64,000 nucleotides of DNA from Whalleya microplaca (taxonomy: Eukaryota > Ascomycota > Sordariomycetes > Xylariales > Xylariaceae): NCBI GenBank assembly GCA_022497155.1, contig MU385718.1, positions 620,001 to 684,000 of the forward strand, given 5' to 3'. The translations under genes were made by a program, and so were the position numbers. Shown here piece by piece: positions 13,725-25,489 of this stretch (positions are counted from its first letter, which is position 1; the number at the start of each line of letters is the position of its first letter). A model generated the notes under the pieces. It searched no databases, was not told the origin of the DNA, and was given only the letters and a program-made list of their open reading frames with translations.

Positions 13725-15689
13725 ATTTTGCTTTTTTGCGGTTGTCTTTTTGCTTTTGCGGACAGAGAGAGATGGTGAGTGAGAGATGGGGGAAGAGGGA
13801 AGGGGGAAGGGGGAAAGAGAGAGAGAAAGGGGGGAGGGGGCATGGATCATGTAGCACCCCTGGTTTTTGTAAACACGTACGTACAATACAATACACGTAT
13901 CTACCATCTACCATCTACCGTCTATCGGGCTTGTTGTAGGGTGTTTACTGTGACTGGATGTGGAGGTTGGTTGAGTGGATGTCTTGAGCGTCGAAGTTGC
14001 TGGGTGGGCTATATTCGACTTTGAGTTTGTGTCGCGGGTCGTAGTTGATGCCCACAGAGGCAGAGTCTCACCAGACGATGCGGGATGAGTAGATCAAGGC
14101 GAGGTAGGGCTGTTCTGGATTCGACCTATACCTCTGGGTCTTAGTATTCAGTCAGAGCCTGGTTACCTTATTACTACCGGCGTCGACCCCAAGCCAAAAC
14201 CTAGAGCTTCAGCGCGATGTTCCTGTGTTAGCGATTACGTGCTCGTCAGACTGAGCTGGTAGTAGGTAGTATGTAGGTAAGCATAGCGCCAGTTTGTAAG
14301 AGCCGGTTAGGTGAATGGATTGGCTCGTCTGCGGGTTTGGTCATCTTCGTTGGGGCTGATACGAAGGGTTCGTTGTGCGTTTGTCGTGTAGTGCCTTTCG
14401 TGGGAGTTGGAAGTTCTCCGGTGTCTTCGTTTGGAAGTTTCCACCCCTTTCAAGTCGGTGGGCTTTTTCTTCCAAGATAATGAGATATCGTGGCTGTCTG
14501 GGTTCAGCGATGTCTAATGACTAGAGGTCGCTTCTACGGGACGTCCCAGGACGTGCTTCTACGATAGATCCCGGGAACGTCCCGGAAGAAACCTTTTGTT
14601 GCTTCCCAAACGAGGTCAGAATGGATGTGTGAAGAAGGTCTAGGTTGCAGGATGGCGATACCACTACTCTCATCTGTTGACCTTCCTTAGCTCGTGGTTA
14701 CGTGCCCTGACTTGCTCCGGTTCTCCCGTGCCGCTACGGCAGTCGTCTAGCAGCGGCGGAAAGGCTTGATGAGCGAAATTTCTCACGCGGACACAGATAA
14801 CCCCAGAACCCATCGACTTCGACCTCGCTCGAGTGGGAGTTGCCGGATGTTGTGACCCCCTTAATTCACGAAGGAATGAAGGAATAAATGAGAGCGGGTC
14901 GGAGTACGTCCGCGCATAACTTCTGACGATATGAGATGTGACACTGGGCCTCAAGAGATGGAGGAAGCCTCAGTCGGCCTAGAGGTTTATCTGCGAGTGT
15001 TTAGCCTGATGAGTTCAAAAAGGTTTTGGAGTGATGGTGGACATAATCCAGGGGAAGGGGGACGGAGGGATGCCGCCGGGAAGGATCGTATACGAGTACG
15101 CGTACGCTGTCGCGATTATGAAAAAACCGAGCACTTTGGAGTTTCTGTCTGATTTATAAGTTCATGATACTGAAGTCGTATGCGGCCGCATTCTCTCCTT
15201 TTCCCCGGTTTTGCCTCCGTACCTACATCAATGTCCGATCGTATCGAACACACCGGATTAAGTTAGTCCACACCCGCGTACCAAATACTCAACCACCATG
15301 TCCAGAGTCAGCTCTTCAACTTCGCGCAATTGCGTTTCTACGCCGGTTGTTTTGACATAGCATGGATAAGTTGATATACCAAATAGATCGAAGATATATG
15401 CAAGTCGGCGGCGCCTATCACGCAACAAAAAGAAGCTCCTCGTGTAACACACCTCACCAATGGTGTCCAGCGCTAGTGTTGTTTTGGTACCACAACGAAC
15501 GTCCTCACACCAGGCTAGCTGGCTAGACGACGAGGCGTGCATTAGGACGCCGGTAGTCGCTTTTGGGAATCGCCGACACTATCCATCTCGAATGTGAGCT
15601 TCTTTGGGTAGCTGATTGCTTTTTCGCGAGCTACTTGCTGATAGCCTCGATATGGTCCCCTTGATCACAGCGCTATATTCTGAATCTGG

Positions 15690-15992
15690 CTAGTCTTCCT
15701 GTTCGTATCGTAGGTAGGGCTTGGTCAAGTCGATGCTCTCCGTACCCCTGTGGTGGAAAACGTCGGTTGTCGTCCTCGTCTTCATGTGCTTATAGATGAC
15801 TCCAGGTGGTAGCTTCTGCAAGATAGGAACAACCCGTCTGTATTCGTCCGCATGAAGTTCATCTAGAACTAATAAGACGAAGTGCGCGTCGTACATCCAG
15901 CCACCTACGTCACAACGGTAGAGGCTTGTACCACGCTGTGCGAGATTGCTCCATGCTGTCTGCTTGACGACGAGCGGACCCCGTAAGTGTAA
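15690..15992 (-). pseudogene. Open-frame remnant, unrecognised
   Basis: A minus-strand frame stays open for 100 codons. It begins directly after a TAG that could equally be a 3' splice site (TGTTAG) and ends at TAG. The peptide has protein-like composition, with a hydrophobic LLVL segment, acidic and basic residues mixed, and no low complexity. A second open stretch on the same strand lies downstream at 15258-15542. No ATG precedes the frame in a sensible position: the first internal Met is at residue 33. I do not recognise the family. It could be an exon of an unrecognised gene or a decayed copy. Confidence 0.3.
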
Positions 15993-16865
15993 CTAACAGA
16001 GAATATCATAGAGGGCTGTAGCTGTATAGCTATGTTGCGGAATATATAGCAATATAGAGACCGTGGGCCCGTTGAGGGGTCTAAGCAAGGCCGTAGATTA
16101 TAGCCGCCTGTTCACAGGAGTCAGTTGAGGAAATGAGATATACGATCTTGGTTATACAGAGATGATCGTGCTTATTGTTCAGTTCCAGTAGAGTGCCTCG
16201 GGTGAGATTCCGATCGCGGCCATTGGTGAGCATGGCTTGCCGGGACGGCTAGAGAGCATGGGTGGGAAAGTTGTTGGTTCTGTGTTGTCCACATACCCAT
16301 GCCTAGTGATATCTTAGAAAGTGACTTATCCCGTGATAGACTGCCGAGTTTCTATATGCTCTCCAACACGGTTCGGCAACGACTATGGAGGAGCCAATAG
16401 CTACCCTTCTATAACTACCAAAGGTATGGTAACCTCCTAGCTCTCGGCGCATTCTACCTTGCTCGTGGTCACGATGTCCTCCCCAATCACCACCATCCTT
16501 CGCGATGTTGTTTCAGACCGGCTCCCACCACATTGTGTGCGTGACGTGGAAAGTCGTTACATATCTCCGCATCATAGTCGCAACACCACAACACTAGTAT
16601 TTACCGTTCGCCAACCAGAAATAACCTTACGTCACATCAATTATTGTGGCGTCCGGAAGGTGGTGAGAACCCGGATGCCATACAAAATATAAAATATATA
16701 TAAAGTAATGGAAGACGGCCCCAGTGTCTCTTCTCAACCCCATTGGCAATTTGAAACCATCGCACGTGCTATATATAACCTCGGCTACACAGACTCTCCA
16801 GACTGGTCCTCCAAGTTTTGTTGCTACTTATCCATCCGTATACAGCCATCTAGCATCTATAGACA

Positions 16866-17846
16866 ATGTTGGTCTTAATTGCGGGTATCACGGGCATGTG
16901 TGGCCAGCCTGTTGCCAAAGAGGCCATGGCCAAGGGTCACGATGTCAGGGGTCTAGCGCGCCACCCAGACAAACTTGACAAAGATCTTGCATCCAAGCTA
17001 GAAGGGTTTGTCAAGATGAAGAACGTATACGACATGACGGCTCTGGAAGAAGCTGTCAAGGGCGTCGATGCCGTCATCTGCGCTTATACTCCTAAGCCAG
17101 AACTTGTAGTCGAGGGTCAACTCCTACTTCTCCGCGCAGCAGAGCGTGCTGGTGTTAAGGTATATATATGTAGTAGCCTTTTGATAATAAGAGAGTCACA
17201 TTGCTGATGAAACATCGGGGTACAGGTTTTCCACGCTGCATCGTGGAATTTCGACTGGACTCGGAATCAGCTGGGCGACCTCGAGACATACGACTGGTAC
17301 ATCTCCTTTGCGCACCACGCCAAGCTCAGCTCAACGGTCAAACCCATCTTCGGGTTCACGGGGGCCATACTAGAGTATATGTTCATTAACGCAAATTTTA
17401 ACACGAACCGTTCCAATCTCATCGACGGAGACAGCCAGACGATCAACTTCTTCGAGGACGGGTCCAAGCCCAGCATCTACATCGCCGTGGACGACCTGGC
17501 CGCCTACACGATCCGGGCGATTTCCGAACCCGATGCTACCGAGGGTGGGTCCTACCGCGTGGAGAGCTTCCGCATGTCGCCGCAGGAAATCGCCGAGGTC
17601 TACGAGCAAGTCCGCGGTATCAAGCTAAATTGGAAAAGTCACGGGTCCTCGCAGGATCTGGAGAAGATGCTCGCTCAGGCGCGCGAGGACCTGTCGCCGC
17701 TCGACTTTGAAAAGTACATCGACTTGGGATATTCCAAGTATCTGCTGAATGGCACGTGGGACATTGAGTCGACGGATAGTAAGCGCTGGGGCGACATCAA
17801 GCAGACTCAATTGAGGGAGTGGTTGAAAGCTCACCCGGAGGTCTAA
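16866..17846 (+). CDS. NmrA-like / isoflavone-reductase-type NAD(P)-binding protein
   Basis: Two exons, 16866-17159 and 17226-17846, are joined across a 66-nt GT-AG intron in phase 0 and encode 304 residues. The N-terminus is a Rossmann fold with the glycine-rich loop GITGMCG at residues 7-13. An acidic/aromatic SDR-type core follows, and a substrate-binding C-terminal half (roughly residues 170-304). The length and layout fit atypical short-chain dehydrogenases of the NmrA/isoflavone reductase group, which either reduce phenolic substrates or act as redox sensors. The usual GATG loop is slightly altered (GITG), and I cannot assign a substrate. It sits alone between gene-poor regions. A TATA-like box lies about 165 nt upstream. 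The reading frame is intact and codon use is ordinary. Confidence 0.85.
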
Positions 17847-20644
17847 GGGTGAGGATTTGTCAGGGTACCCGATATATCATTCATGTTAAAACTTAAGTAG
17901 GCATTGAAGTTATGTATCTATTCAAATCTTGTCATTTTTCTCATTGAGGTCGAGTATTTTAGGCGACGACTTTAGTTTCAATCCAATACAATAAGTAATC
18001 ATGAATGTTCACCGAAGCCGAAGGCATGATGATATTGGTATTTTACTGACGCTGGCATTCAAAGGTAGATGAGAAATATTAGACCCCTCTGCTAGCTCAA
18101 AAGACGGGTGAACTTTTGAATAGTTATATATGAGTTAGAAACTAATGAGTTTATTGTGGGATTCTTTGGTATAAAAATGACACACTGCTAGCGATATGTG
18201 ATGTGTCTGAAACTCGTCAGTTCGTTGCATCTTCGTCGGTACTTATAGGAGCAGGTCCAGTAACCCTATATGATTAATTTGTGTTAAAATCTGTCCACAC
18301 TCCTCCGTGAACTCAACGGATACGCTATATAAGGAATTATAGTAGTAACATATGTAGGTTAAATATGTAGTGTCTATCTACCAAAATTATATTCTGTATA
18401 AGAAACCACAGATGTCGTAAAAATCATGATAAAATGCAAGGTAGATTTATATAAGTAGAATATTACATGCGACACACTTTTTTCATACCTAGCATGTTAT
18501 TAATAATAGAGTCGTATTCGCATACTGCGCACCACCAATTCCCGTGGTACCCGATTGCTTCCTCATGTATCAACGTTACGTTTGCCTATAACTAACGGCT
18601 AGACCATAGTCAAAGATATATATTCTAACTCTCTATCTAGTACTATGTACGTTAGAATAAATGTTAACGCCACATCCGTTATTTTGCGATACAGTGTTGA
18701 GCGTTGAGCCGTAAAGTGTACGCAGGTGTAGGCAAAATAGAAAGTATAACTGTGAGTGCTGCAGGCCAACGCCAAGGTTTCCTTCCGAACTTTCACGTAA
18801 GCTATAAACAAGAATCAACTTAAGCAAATGGAGCAGAATTAAACATGGTTCAATATTAAACGAAGGCTTGTTAACTCATCACACGGTCTCCGTGTAGAAG
18901 GAAACCCGTAACCTAAAGTTACTTGCATTGGCTACCTATTATGCCTCCTAGCACCCAGAGGGCGTTGTAACTTGATAGGAAAGAAACACCTAGTAATCCG
19001 TAACACAAATAATGAAGAAAAGACAGTGATGGAAAATGAATGTATTAGTTCTAAAGATGAAATCTAAATGAGTGTGACTCGCTGAAATAGCCTTTTGATT
19101 GCGAACGACTTCAATGACGTATGACGTTAGCAGTCCAACTAGTGAATACATCCTTTGACTTGTGATTCTCCTAGCGTAGCCCTACGTTAAACTGATAACT
19201 CCTTGAACTCCAACGCGTTACGGCGGTTTTAGGTTGTTGATCTCTTGAGCGAAAAGCCGATAGTTCATTTGCCAACTAAGTCCGTTATAACCATAGCGGT
19301 CACTCTTCACTAATTCTGCTGTAGTTATAAGGCACTTGCCCACTAAGTCCTCTCTAATTCTAAAGCCAATCTCTGCTTTGATAATATAAATAGATTGGGA
19401 AGGCCGAGGATTATGTTACGGCGTGGTAAGTGTTTTAAAATAACTTTACTTCATGTAATAGCTGAAGATTAGATTATTATGATATTGGGACTTACAGTTT
19501 ATGAATTACCTGCTTCTATTTATGTGTGATCCGAGCCAAAAATACTAAGTGCATCTGGAATTCTAACTTAGACATTTACAATTTCGTAGGGCCTTTTCCA
19601 TCCTCTAAGTGTGAGGAGGCATCGTAGCTAACGAAAGTAAGCTAAGATGCATTCTTCGTGAGATCTTGGTCGAATCTAGTAAGCACTATTATGTAAACCT
19701 TTGCAATGGCCACCACTACAGCGACATCATCACCAAGTGTCTTTGGCATAAAGGTAAGCCTATTGTTGAATTTAGATAGTGGACAGTATATGAGAGAGCG
19801 TTCAAACTTACTCCATTGTAAACCAAAAAGCCAATTTTCTCAATATGCAGTTCAAATACAACCTAGTGATAAAGACTGTAAGATCTCTTTCTTTAAAGTT
19901 CCACCGAGACCAACTCTCCATGATCTCATACCGCAAAGTAAGAGGTCATTTGGAGTAATTAATTAGTTACAGTCGCGCGCCTTGGGATCGGATGATGTCC
20001 AAACACTTGAAGCCGATTAATATGCGATACATGAATTTTTTGATGCAGGACTCGAGTTCTTCTCGGAACGTGGCCTTGATGATTCCCTGCCCGCAGCAAT
20101 AAACCAAGGAATAGACAATTGCTACAGTCGTGACTTAATATGTCGCGCACACGCAAGTGCATATATTCTCATATATAGGTCGATGTATAGATAGAATCAC
20201 AGGAACTTTGTGCTGGTGGTCACTAATAAAGTTTGGTTAACCTCAAGGTTCGACCCGTCCAGTTCACCAACTCAAAAACTGAGGATTTATTATCTAAATT
20301 AGATTTGATTCGAGTATTCTCGAAAGCTCTCGAAAGCTCTCGAAGGTCTGCGAAGGTCTGTGAGGGAAAAGGAGACCGAGACGAGGCATAAAAGGGTGCC
20401 TTGCCCTCCCCCAAGACTCTTTCTTTTTTCTCCTTCATCACACCACACCACACCACACAACCCAACCACTTCTACTCCCACCTTCACCAACATCTTCGAC
20501 CTTTACCAATTACTTCCTTTGCCATCTTCTATCTTCACCAACATCTTCTACCTTCACCAACATCTTCTACCTTCACCAATGTCTTCTACCTCTACCTATC
20601 AAATTCCTCCTTTACCATCTTCTACCTTCGCCAACGTCCTCTAC

Positions 20645-20735
20645 CTTCATCAAATACCTTCATCAAATACCTTCATCAAATACCTTCATCAAATACCTTC
20701 ATCAAATACCTTCATCAAATACCTTCATCAAATAC
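20645..20735 (+). repeat. 13-bp tandem repeat, seven copies
   Basis: The unit CTTCATCAAATAC repeats seven times without a mismatch. It is preceded (about 20480-20640) by an imperfect repeat of about 19 nt containing ACCTTCACCAACATCTTCT. Because 13 is not a multiple of three, all plus-strand frames cycle through the same 13-residue pattern, so the open frames across it are artefacts. Confidence 0.95.
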
Positions 20736-20881
20736 CTTCTTTACCAAATATTCCCCTTGCTAAATACTCCCTTAACCAACACTTCTTTTCACTGAATACT
20801 TCTTTCACCAAATACTCCAGTCACTAAATCATCAGCAAGTTATATTGTTATTCCAAGCGTTAGTTACAGCGTGTTAGTTTT

Positions 20882-21090
20882 GCGCAACTTATATATATTT
20901 ATTGCCAGTCGTGGTTGCAGCTGGTTGACGCAACTTATTTTTCAAGCCGTGGTTGCAGCTTGTTGTTCTTGCGCAACTTATATATATTTATTGCCAGACG
21001 TGGTTGCATCTGGTTGACGCAACTTATTTTTCAAGCCGTGGTTGCAGCTTGTTTGACGCAACTTATTCTTCAAGCCGTGGTTGCAGCTTG
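20882..21090 (+). repeat. 89-bp tandem repeat, about 2.4 copies
   Basis: The word GCGCAACTTATATATATTTA recurs at 20882 and 20971, giving a period of 89 nt. Each unit contains two sub-units of about 44 nt that share CGCAACTTAT and CGTGGTTGCAGCT. A partial third unit starts near 21054 with CTTATTCTTC in place of CTTATTTTTC. The array ends about 40 nt before the tRNA-like units. Confidence 0.9.
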
Positions 21091-21131
21091 CCAAGCACTG
21101 GTCTGTGGTGTTCGCGTTTAATCTTGTACAA

Positions 21132-21310
21132 GCCGCTCGTCCAAAAAACGCAGGTCAGGACACCCTTGGCGGTTTCGGGATGTGAGGTTCGAATCCTCGC
21201 CGGGAGGCGCTGCTTAAGTGTGGATAAATCCTACCGTCGTCTAAAGATGTTGGAAAGACACCGACTGCCAATGGGGATCTCGGTTCGAATCCGAGGCGGG
21301 GGAGGGTTGC
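21132..21310 (+). ncRNA. Tandem tRNA-like units (degenerate)
   Basis: Two units each contain a perfect pol III B-box/T-arm, GGTTCGAATCC at 21186-21196 and 21282-21292, with fully paired five-base T stems. A D-arm-like hairpin lies about 45 nt upstream of each: GTCC/GGAC at 21139-21161 and GTCT/AGAC at 21239-21259. Between them both units share GACACC and a GGGAT/GGGGAT word. The acceptor stems do not pair properly and no convincing anticodon arm forms. These are therefore not normal tRNA genes. A tRNA-derived SINE head, tRNA pseudogenes or a dimeric pol III RNA are all possible. Confidence 0.45.
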
Positions 21311-23375
21311 AGCTCACCGAAACAGAGCGCGTCGCTTCGGCATGACGTTAAAAGCCCAAAACATCTCTTGTCCGGCGGAGATGACTTAAATGCCCGACGG
21401 CCTTGGACGGCTCAATCTCTCCACCGGCCATCATGGTCACTTCCACTTCCGCTTATTGCAAGCGGCGCCTTCGGGCATCCACGTGCACAGGTTCGGTAGA
21501 CCACATGGCTACCACCGCAAAAGTTTCTTCAACAGAAACTACCTTTTTTTTCATTGTGATCGGTGTCTTGCACATCGCCACGAAGAATAAAAGGATGCGC
21601 TATCCAAGTCTACTTGTTGTGTTTCTACCTATGTTATTCGACATCCATCACCTGTTCACCAAACGAAAGTCTGTAAACTGGCAATGTCTTGACAGAGCTA
21701 CTCCCACGACTTATTCCCTCATGCAAGCGGGCCCTCGTTGATCCCAAGAACTCCGACTTTAAGCTTTAGCTAACGATTAGCTTCTAATCTTGCCCAAGCT
21801 CATAGAAGACGTTGCTTCTACTAAGACGCAAACACATTATCTAATAATATGTAAAGCAGAGCAGCCTCACTGGCAAGATATCAAAGTTTAACGAAGCTGG
21901 CCCCAATACGCCTACCGTGTTCATTTGGGTTTCTTTATGTGCCTCCTAAACCCATAAATTGATGATTGTTAAAGTCAACCATCGAACAGGATGTCAATAT
22001 AAGACTAGGGTATGAAGCGAAATGGCATATTCAGTGCAGTGCGAAGTTAGAAGAGACGAAGGTTTATACTTGTACAAATCACAGCCACATGAATGCCCCT
22101 TGTAGTAGGCCTCATCTCTACAGCCATATGCCAAACGATTACGTTGTAAGTCACATTTACAGGAACAGAGACATATATTTCCCACTAAGTCTAGAGAGAC
22201 AATCCGTATTTCACGCGGTTATCGCCCACAGTTCCGACCATGAACTATGTAGGACTCTAGCAGCTGCCTAGCGAGAGATGATATTACGGGATTGATGACC
22301 ATAGAACGTTCCCAGAGCAAAGAGCGCGGACCCATCTTCAACTCCGCCGTCAGCTCAATATAATTTGTCATAGCAAATAATGCTGCGCCTCAAATTGTTA
22401 CTGTAATCATGCTGTTTCAACGCCATCCTCGCGACGATTAGCTGTACTTATTATCGTTGTATGTGTTTGCGGAGTCAGACGAGCCAATTTTATTTACGCG
22501 GCTCTGACTAGTCGCTTTAGAGCTGTTTCGAATGCGCCGACAAGGAGAATTGTATGTCGCAACCAAACTTCCGATGAATGCAGCCTGGCATTAGGCAGTG
22601 GCAAATAAACTACACAGATAATTGAATGCTCTCAAAATGTGATCGTGCTTGATCGAACGTTGTTCAATCGAATGTTGCAGCCCTGTCAACCAAACTGCCG
22701 GTCTCGCAGTCACTGACCTTGCTGTGACAAGACCATTGTTAGTCTCTTTGCTTTATGGAGTGACTCATATTCTTCTCAACATTCTACCTCAACTGTATCT
22801 AATCATAACATCGGGCCATTAATTGAAGGTCAATGGCTTTTTATTGGGCACAGGGAGTGATGGGTCATACTATTATTTGGAACAATCTAATGTGTGTGCT
22901 AATAGCGTTTGCTTGGTATGACTCTTTGAAGGACATTAGAAACTATAAACTCTATGAATGCTCTGGCTCTGTCCAAGCCAATAAAGTTCACTTTCACTTT
23001 CAACCTACCAGTTAGCTGCAATGCCATAAGAGAAATTTATCATTCCCCCTGAATTGCTTCTACAAATCTTCATCACATCACATCAGTGAATCACTGGTCA
23101 TCATCGCCTTCACAAGAGGGGAGCGCATAATCAACATAACCGTACAGCTTATCCCTCTATTTGAAAAGCCACGCTTTGCATATCATAAAGCTTCATTGCT
23201 ACTTGTCTCGTTGTCAAGTATCAAGAGGCATATCAACAAAGTGAGTTTCCAGCTCATGTGCCCCATTCCACTACTTACACTCGACTTCATATTACTCCCG
23301 CATACTAGTTACTTTACTAATTGTATCTTACCGCCTACAGTAATTCAAACGCCCAGAGAACGTTAAGAGGACAAC

Positions 23376-23627
23376 ATGAGTGCCGGCCAGCTTAATCTCA
23401 AAACCGAGCTTCCACGTACCGAGAAGTCTGCTGGTGATTCCAGAAAGAGCAGTGTTTCCTCGACATACTCTGTGGCATCCAAGTCGAGCCAGCAACAATA
23501 CAACAATGGAGGCTGGCTCACGCTTACGGAAGAGCCAAAAGATTATCGCTATTGTCGTGCTTGTTACGACCTTAGAATGAACTATAGAAGTTCAGCAACA
23601 TGCACAAAGGCCTGCCAATCACCGTAG
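23376..23627 (+). CDS. Possible small hypothetical gene
   Basis: An ATG-initiated frame of 83 codons is Ser/Lys-rich at the N-terminus, with SSTYSVASKSSQQQ around residues 27-40, and then runs through a C-x2-C pair (residues 67-70). A second open frame follows at 23694-23990, which might be another exon. No splice junction joining them was convincing. The Ser-rich head looks like a fungal disordered region, but no family is recognised and the surrounding block is gene-poor. It may be part of a decayed gene. Confidence 0.25.
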   Translation: MSAGQLNLKTELPRTEKSAGDSRKSSVSSTYSVASKSSQQQYNNGGWLTLTEEPKDYRYCRACYDLRMNYRSSATCTKACQSP

Positions 23628-24832
23628 GCATCGCACCACTCAACCTCACAGATATTACAGGGGTGGCGACTAGGGGCACATGAGCTGGTCTTCATGATTC
23701 GTCACAGCTGTGTCCTGACCAAGCCTCACAGCGATAAGCATGCATCTTTATTAATGAACGCCGTCTATGAACTCGGCGCAAATCACAGATCCGAAGAAGG
23801 CGAACCCGGCCACACAGGACACCCTCTCTTGAACTGCTCTCTTTTGAACGACTTGACGACACCTTTCAAATCTTGGGAATGGAGAGAACGTGCTAGGGTA
23901 TTCAACAGAAAATGTGAAGCAGCCAAACATGTCGAAGAAGCAGGCCATTTAATTAGAGGAAGTCGAAGAGCAAGCGCTTATAGAAGCTGAATGAGACAGC
24001 ACATTCTGGGAGTCGCACAGCGAAGCCACAACGAGCACTGTCTTCTCGCCAAAAGTATCGATTTGAACTACGTCGGTCTTGTAAGCTACATACAGATCCG
24101 TCTACGGATCGTGTTGTTATTAGACTTCGACTTCTCGAAGGGACGCATAATGTGGTTGATGAATGAGCTTGCGCAGGTTTCTTTACAGTATTTAGAGGAA
24201 CGAGCTGGTTCGGATCTTGTATTTCATAGGTACATTTTTATTGGCAACACAAGTCTACCTAATGACACCACTCTGGGAAGAATGGAGCAGGGGAAAGAGG
24301 TCTTGACAAGACCTAGCTAATGAGGAGATGTGTAATGAATGAGACGCTAATATGTGGAAGGGTTTCTTATTTAGGCAATGAAATTGATCATGTATTCTAC
24401 TATGTCTACACTTGAGCTAAGTTCTAGAGCAATAACGAATTCACTATGCCTGTTACTATTAGAATACGTAAGCACTTATGGTCAGTATGGTATGCATGTG
24501 ATATCATCACAACAAGTGGTTAAAAAGGGAGGTACATGACAAGCATAGGTCGACCAAGGAGGAGGCGTGGTATCGGTCCATATATGGAACATCACGAACT
24601 ACTACTACCATTACTTGAATGTCGCTTCGAGAGGACTGGTCACTGAGCAGGTATGTTGACCGATGTGTAGATGGTGAATGAGAGATGAAGGAGACATAAA
24701 GGAACAACTCCATTGATGAAGAATCACAGCTAACGGTGTATCTCTCAAATTGAAGTACATTCATTCAATTCCAATCCGATTTCCCAACAGAAGTCAACCG
24801 TCGCGAAGGCCACAATCCCGCAACTGATCAAT

Positions 24833-25489
24833 CTACGCACTCTTAGTACTAACATGAAAGATTTCCACCCCCTTCAGCCCCTCCACGCCCCCCCTAAGCT
24901 GCGCGAGCTGCTTCGAAAACGCCTCGGTCCCCTGGGCCGTGACATGTGCCTCGACGCTCTGCCAGCCGAGGACAAGCACGAGGCGCCGGCACTTCTCGCC
25001 CTTAAACTCGACGTCGCCCTCGACGGTCCACCCAACCGCCGACTCGCCCGTGAACCCAGCGGTCCCCGCGACGCCCGCGACGAACTTCTCCGCCTGCGCC
25101 TTATTCGCGTCCCCATCACCGCCGGCGGCGAAGTACAGCTGCACGACCTCCGCGACGGGCGACTTGCCCTTCCCTCCTGCGTTGTCTAGTACGGAAGCTG
25201 GGTGGGGCTGCAGCTCGACGTAGGAGATGGCGGCGGGGCCGGCGACGAGGGGCGCGATGTTCGAAAGGAAGGCCCCGTGCACGCCGCCGTCGGCCATGAA
25301 GGCCTTGTGCGCGGCCACGCTGTCCCAGTCGATGAAGAGGAGCAGCTTGCTGGGGTCCTCGTGCACGAGGGACGACCGCACGCGCTGGCAGCCCGGCTGC
25401 GAGAGCAGGATCTGGTCGTTCTTGGATAGTGGGGAGAGGTCCGCGCCCGGCTTGATGCTGGCATAGACGAACTCGGTTACGGGGGCCAT
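24833..25489 (-). CDS. ABM-like dimeric alpha/beta-barrel protein
   Basis: A single exon of 218 codons starts at the ATG at 25489. Two repeated halves are visible. The first (about residues 4-100) has the pattern Glu-Phe-Val-Tyr-x-hydrophobic, then LLLFIDWDS, then HKAFM. The second (about 115-215) has EVVQLYF, LVLVLGWQS and the helix after it. This beta-alpha pattern with a WxS segment ending each strand is that of the antibiotic biosynthesis monooxygenase (ABM)/dimeric ferredoxin-like fold, here as a tandem fusion. Many fungal members are of unknown substrate. No signal peptide or membrane segment. It is strongly GC-rich at the third codon position, in sharp contrast with the AT-rich block that ends just beyond its stop codon. 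No partner gene is obvious. Confidence 0.75.
   Translation of the reverse strand: MAPVTEFVYASIKPGADLSPLSKNDQILLSQPGCQRVRSSLVHEDPSKLLLFIDWDSVAAHKAFMADGGVHGAFLSNIAPLVAGPAAISYVELQPHPASVLDNAGGKGKSPVAEVVQLYFAAGGDGDANKAQAEKFVAGVAGTAGFTGESAVGWTVEGDVEFKGEKCRRLVLVLGWQSVEAHVTAQGTEAFSKQLAQLRGGVEGLKGVEIFHVSTKSA

Larger units (their letters stand above)
12517..16865. other. Gene-poor stretch with low-complexity DNA
   Basis: The first kilobase is probably the 3' UTR and flank of the CCCH gene, including an AAG-rich purine tract at 12958-12985. Simple repeats follow at 13310-13335 (CACT), 13595-13622 (GA) and 13681-13724 (CTGGG). One longer open frame on the minus strand at 15690-15992 is listed separately. 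A TATATAAA-like element near 16695-16704 lies about 165 nt before the NmrA-like start codon and may be its TATA box. I see no other gene. Confidence 0.5.
17847..24832. other. AT-rich, gene-poor block
   Basis: Seven kilobases with visibly higher AT content than the flanking genes, stops in all frames, and no transposon protein that I can read. It holds the tandem repeats and tRNA-like units at 20.6-21.3 kb and a small possible gene at 23.4 kb. At 19706 an ATG runs 16 codons into a good donor site (GTAAGC), but no continuing exon could be found. The texture would suit RIP-degraded repeats, but this is an impression and not a measurement. Confidence 0.45.

Noticed and set aside
20645..20735. Regular repeats, as a possible CRISPR array
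   Set aside because: The 13-bp units are contiguous with no spacers, and the DNA is fungal. It is a plain tandem repeat.
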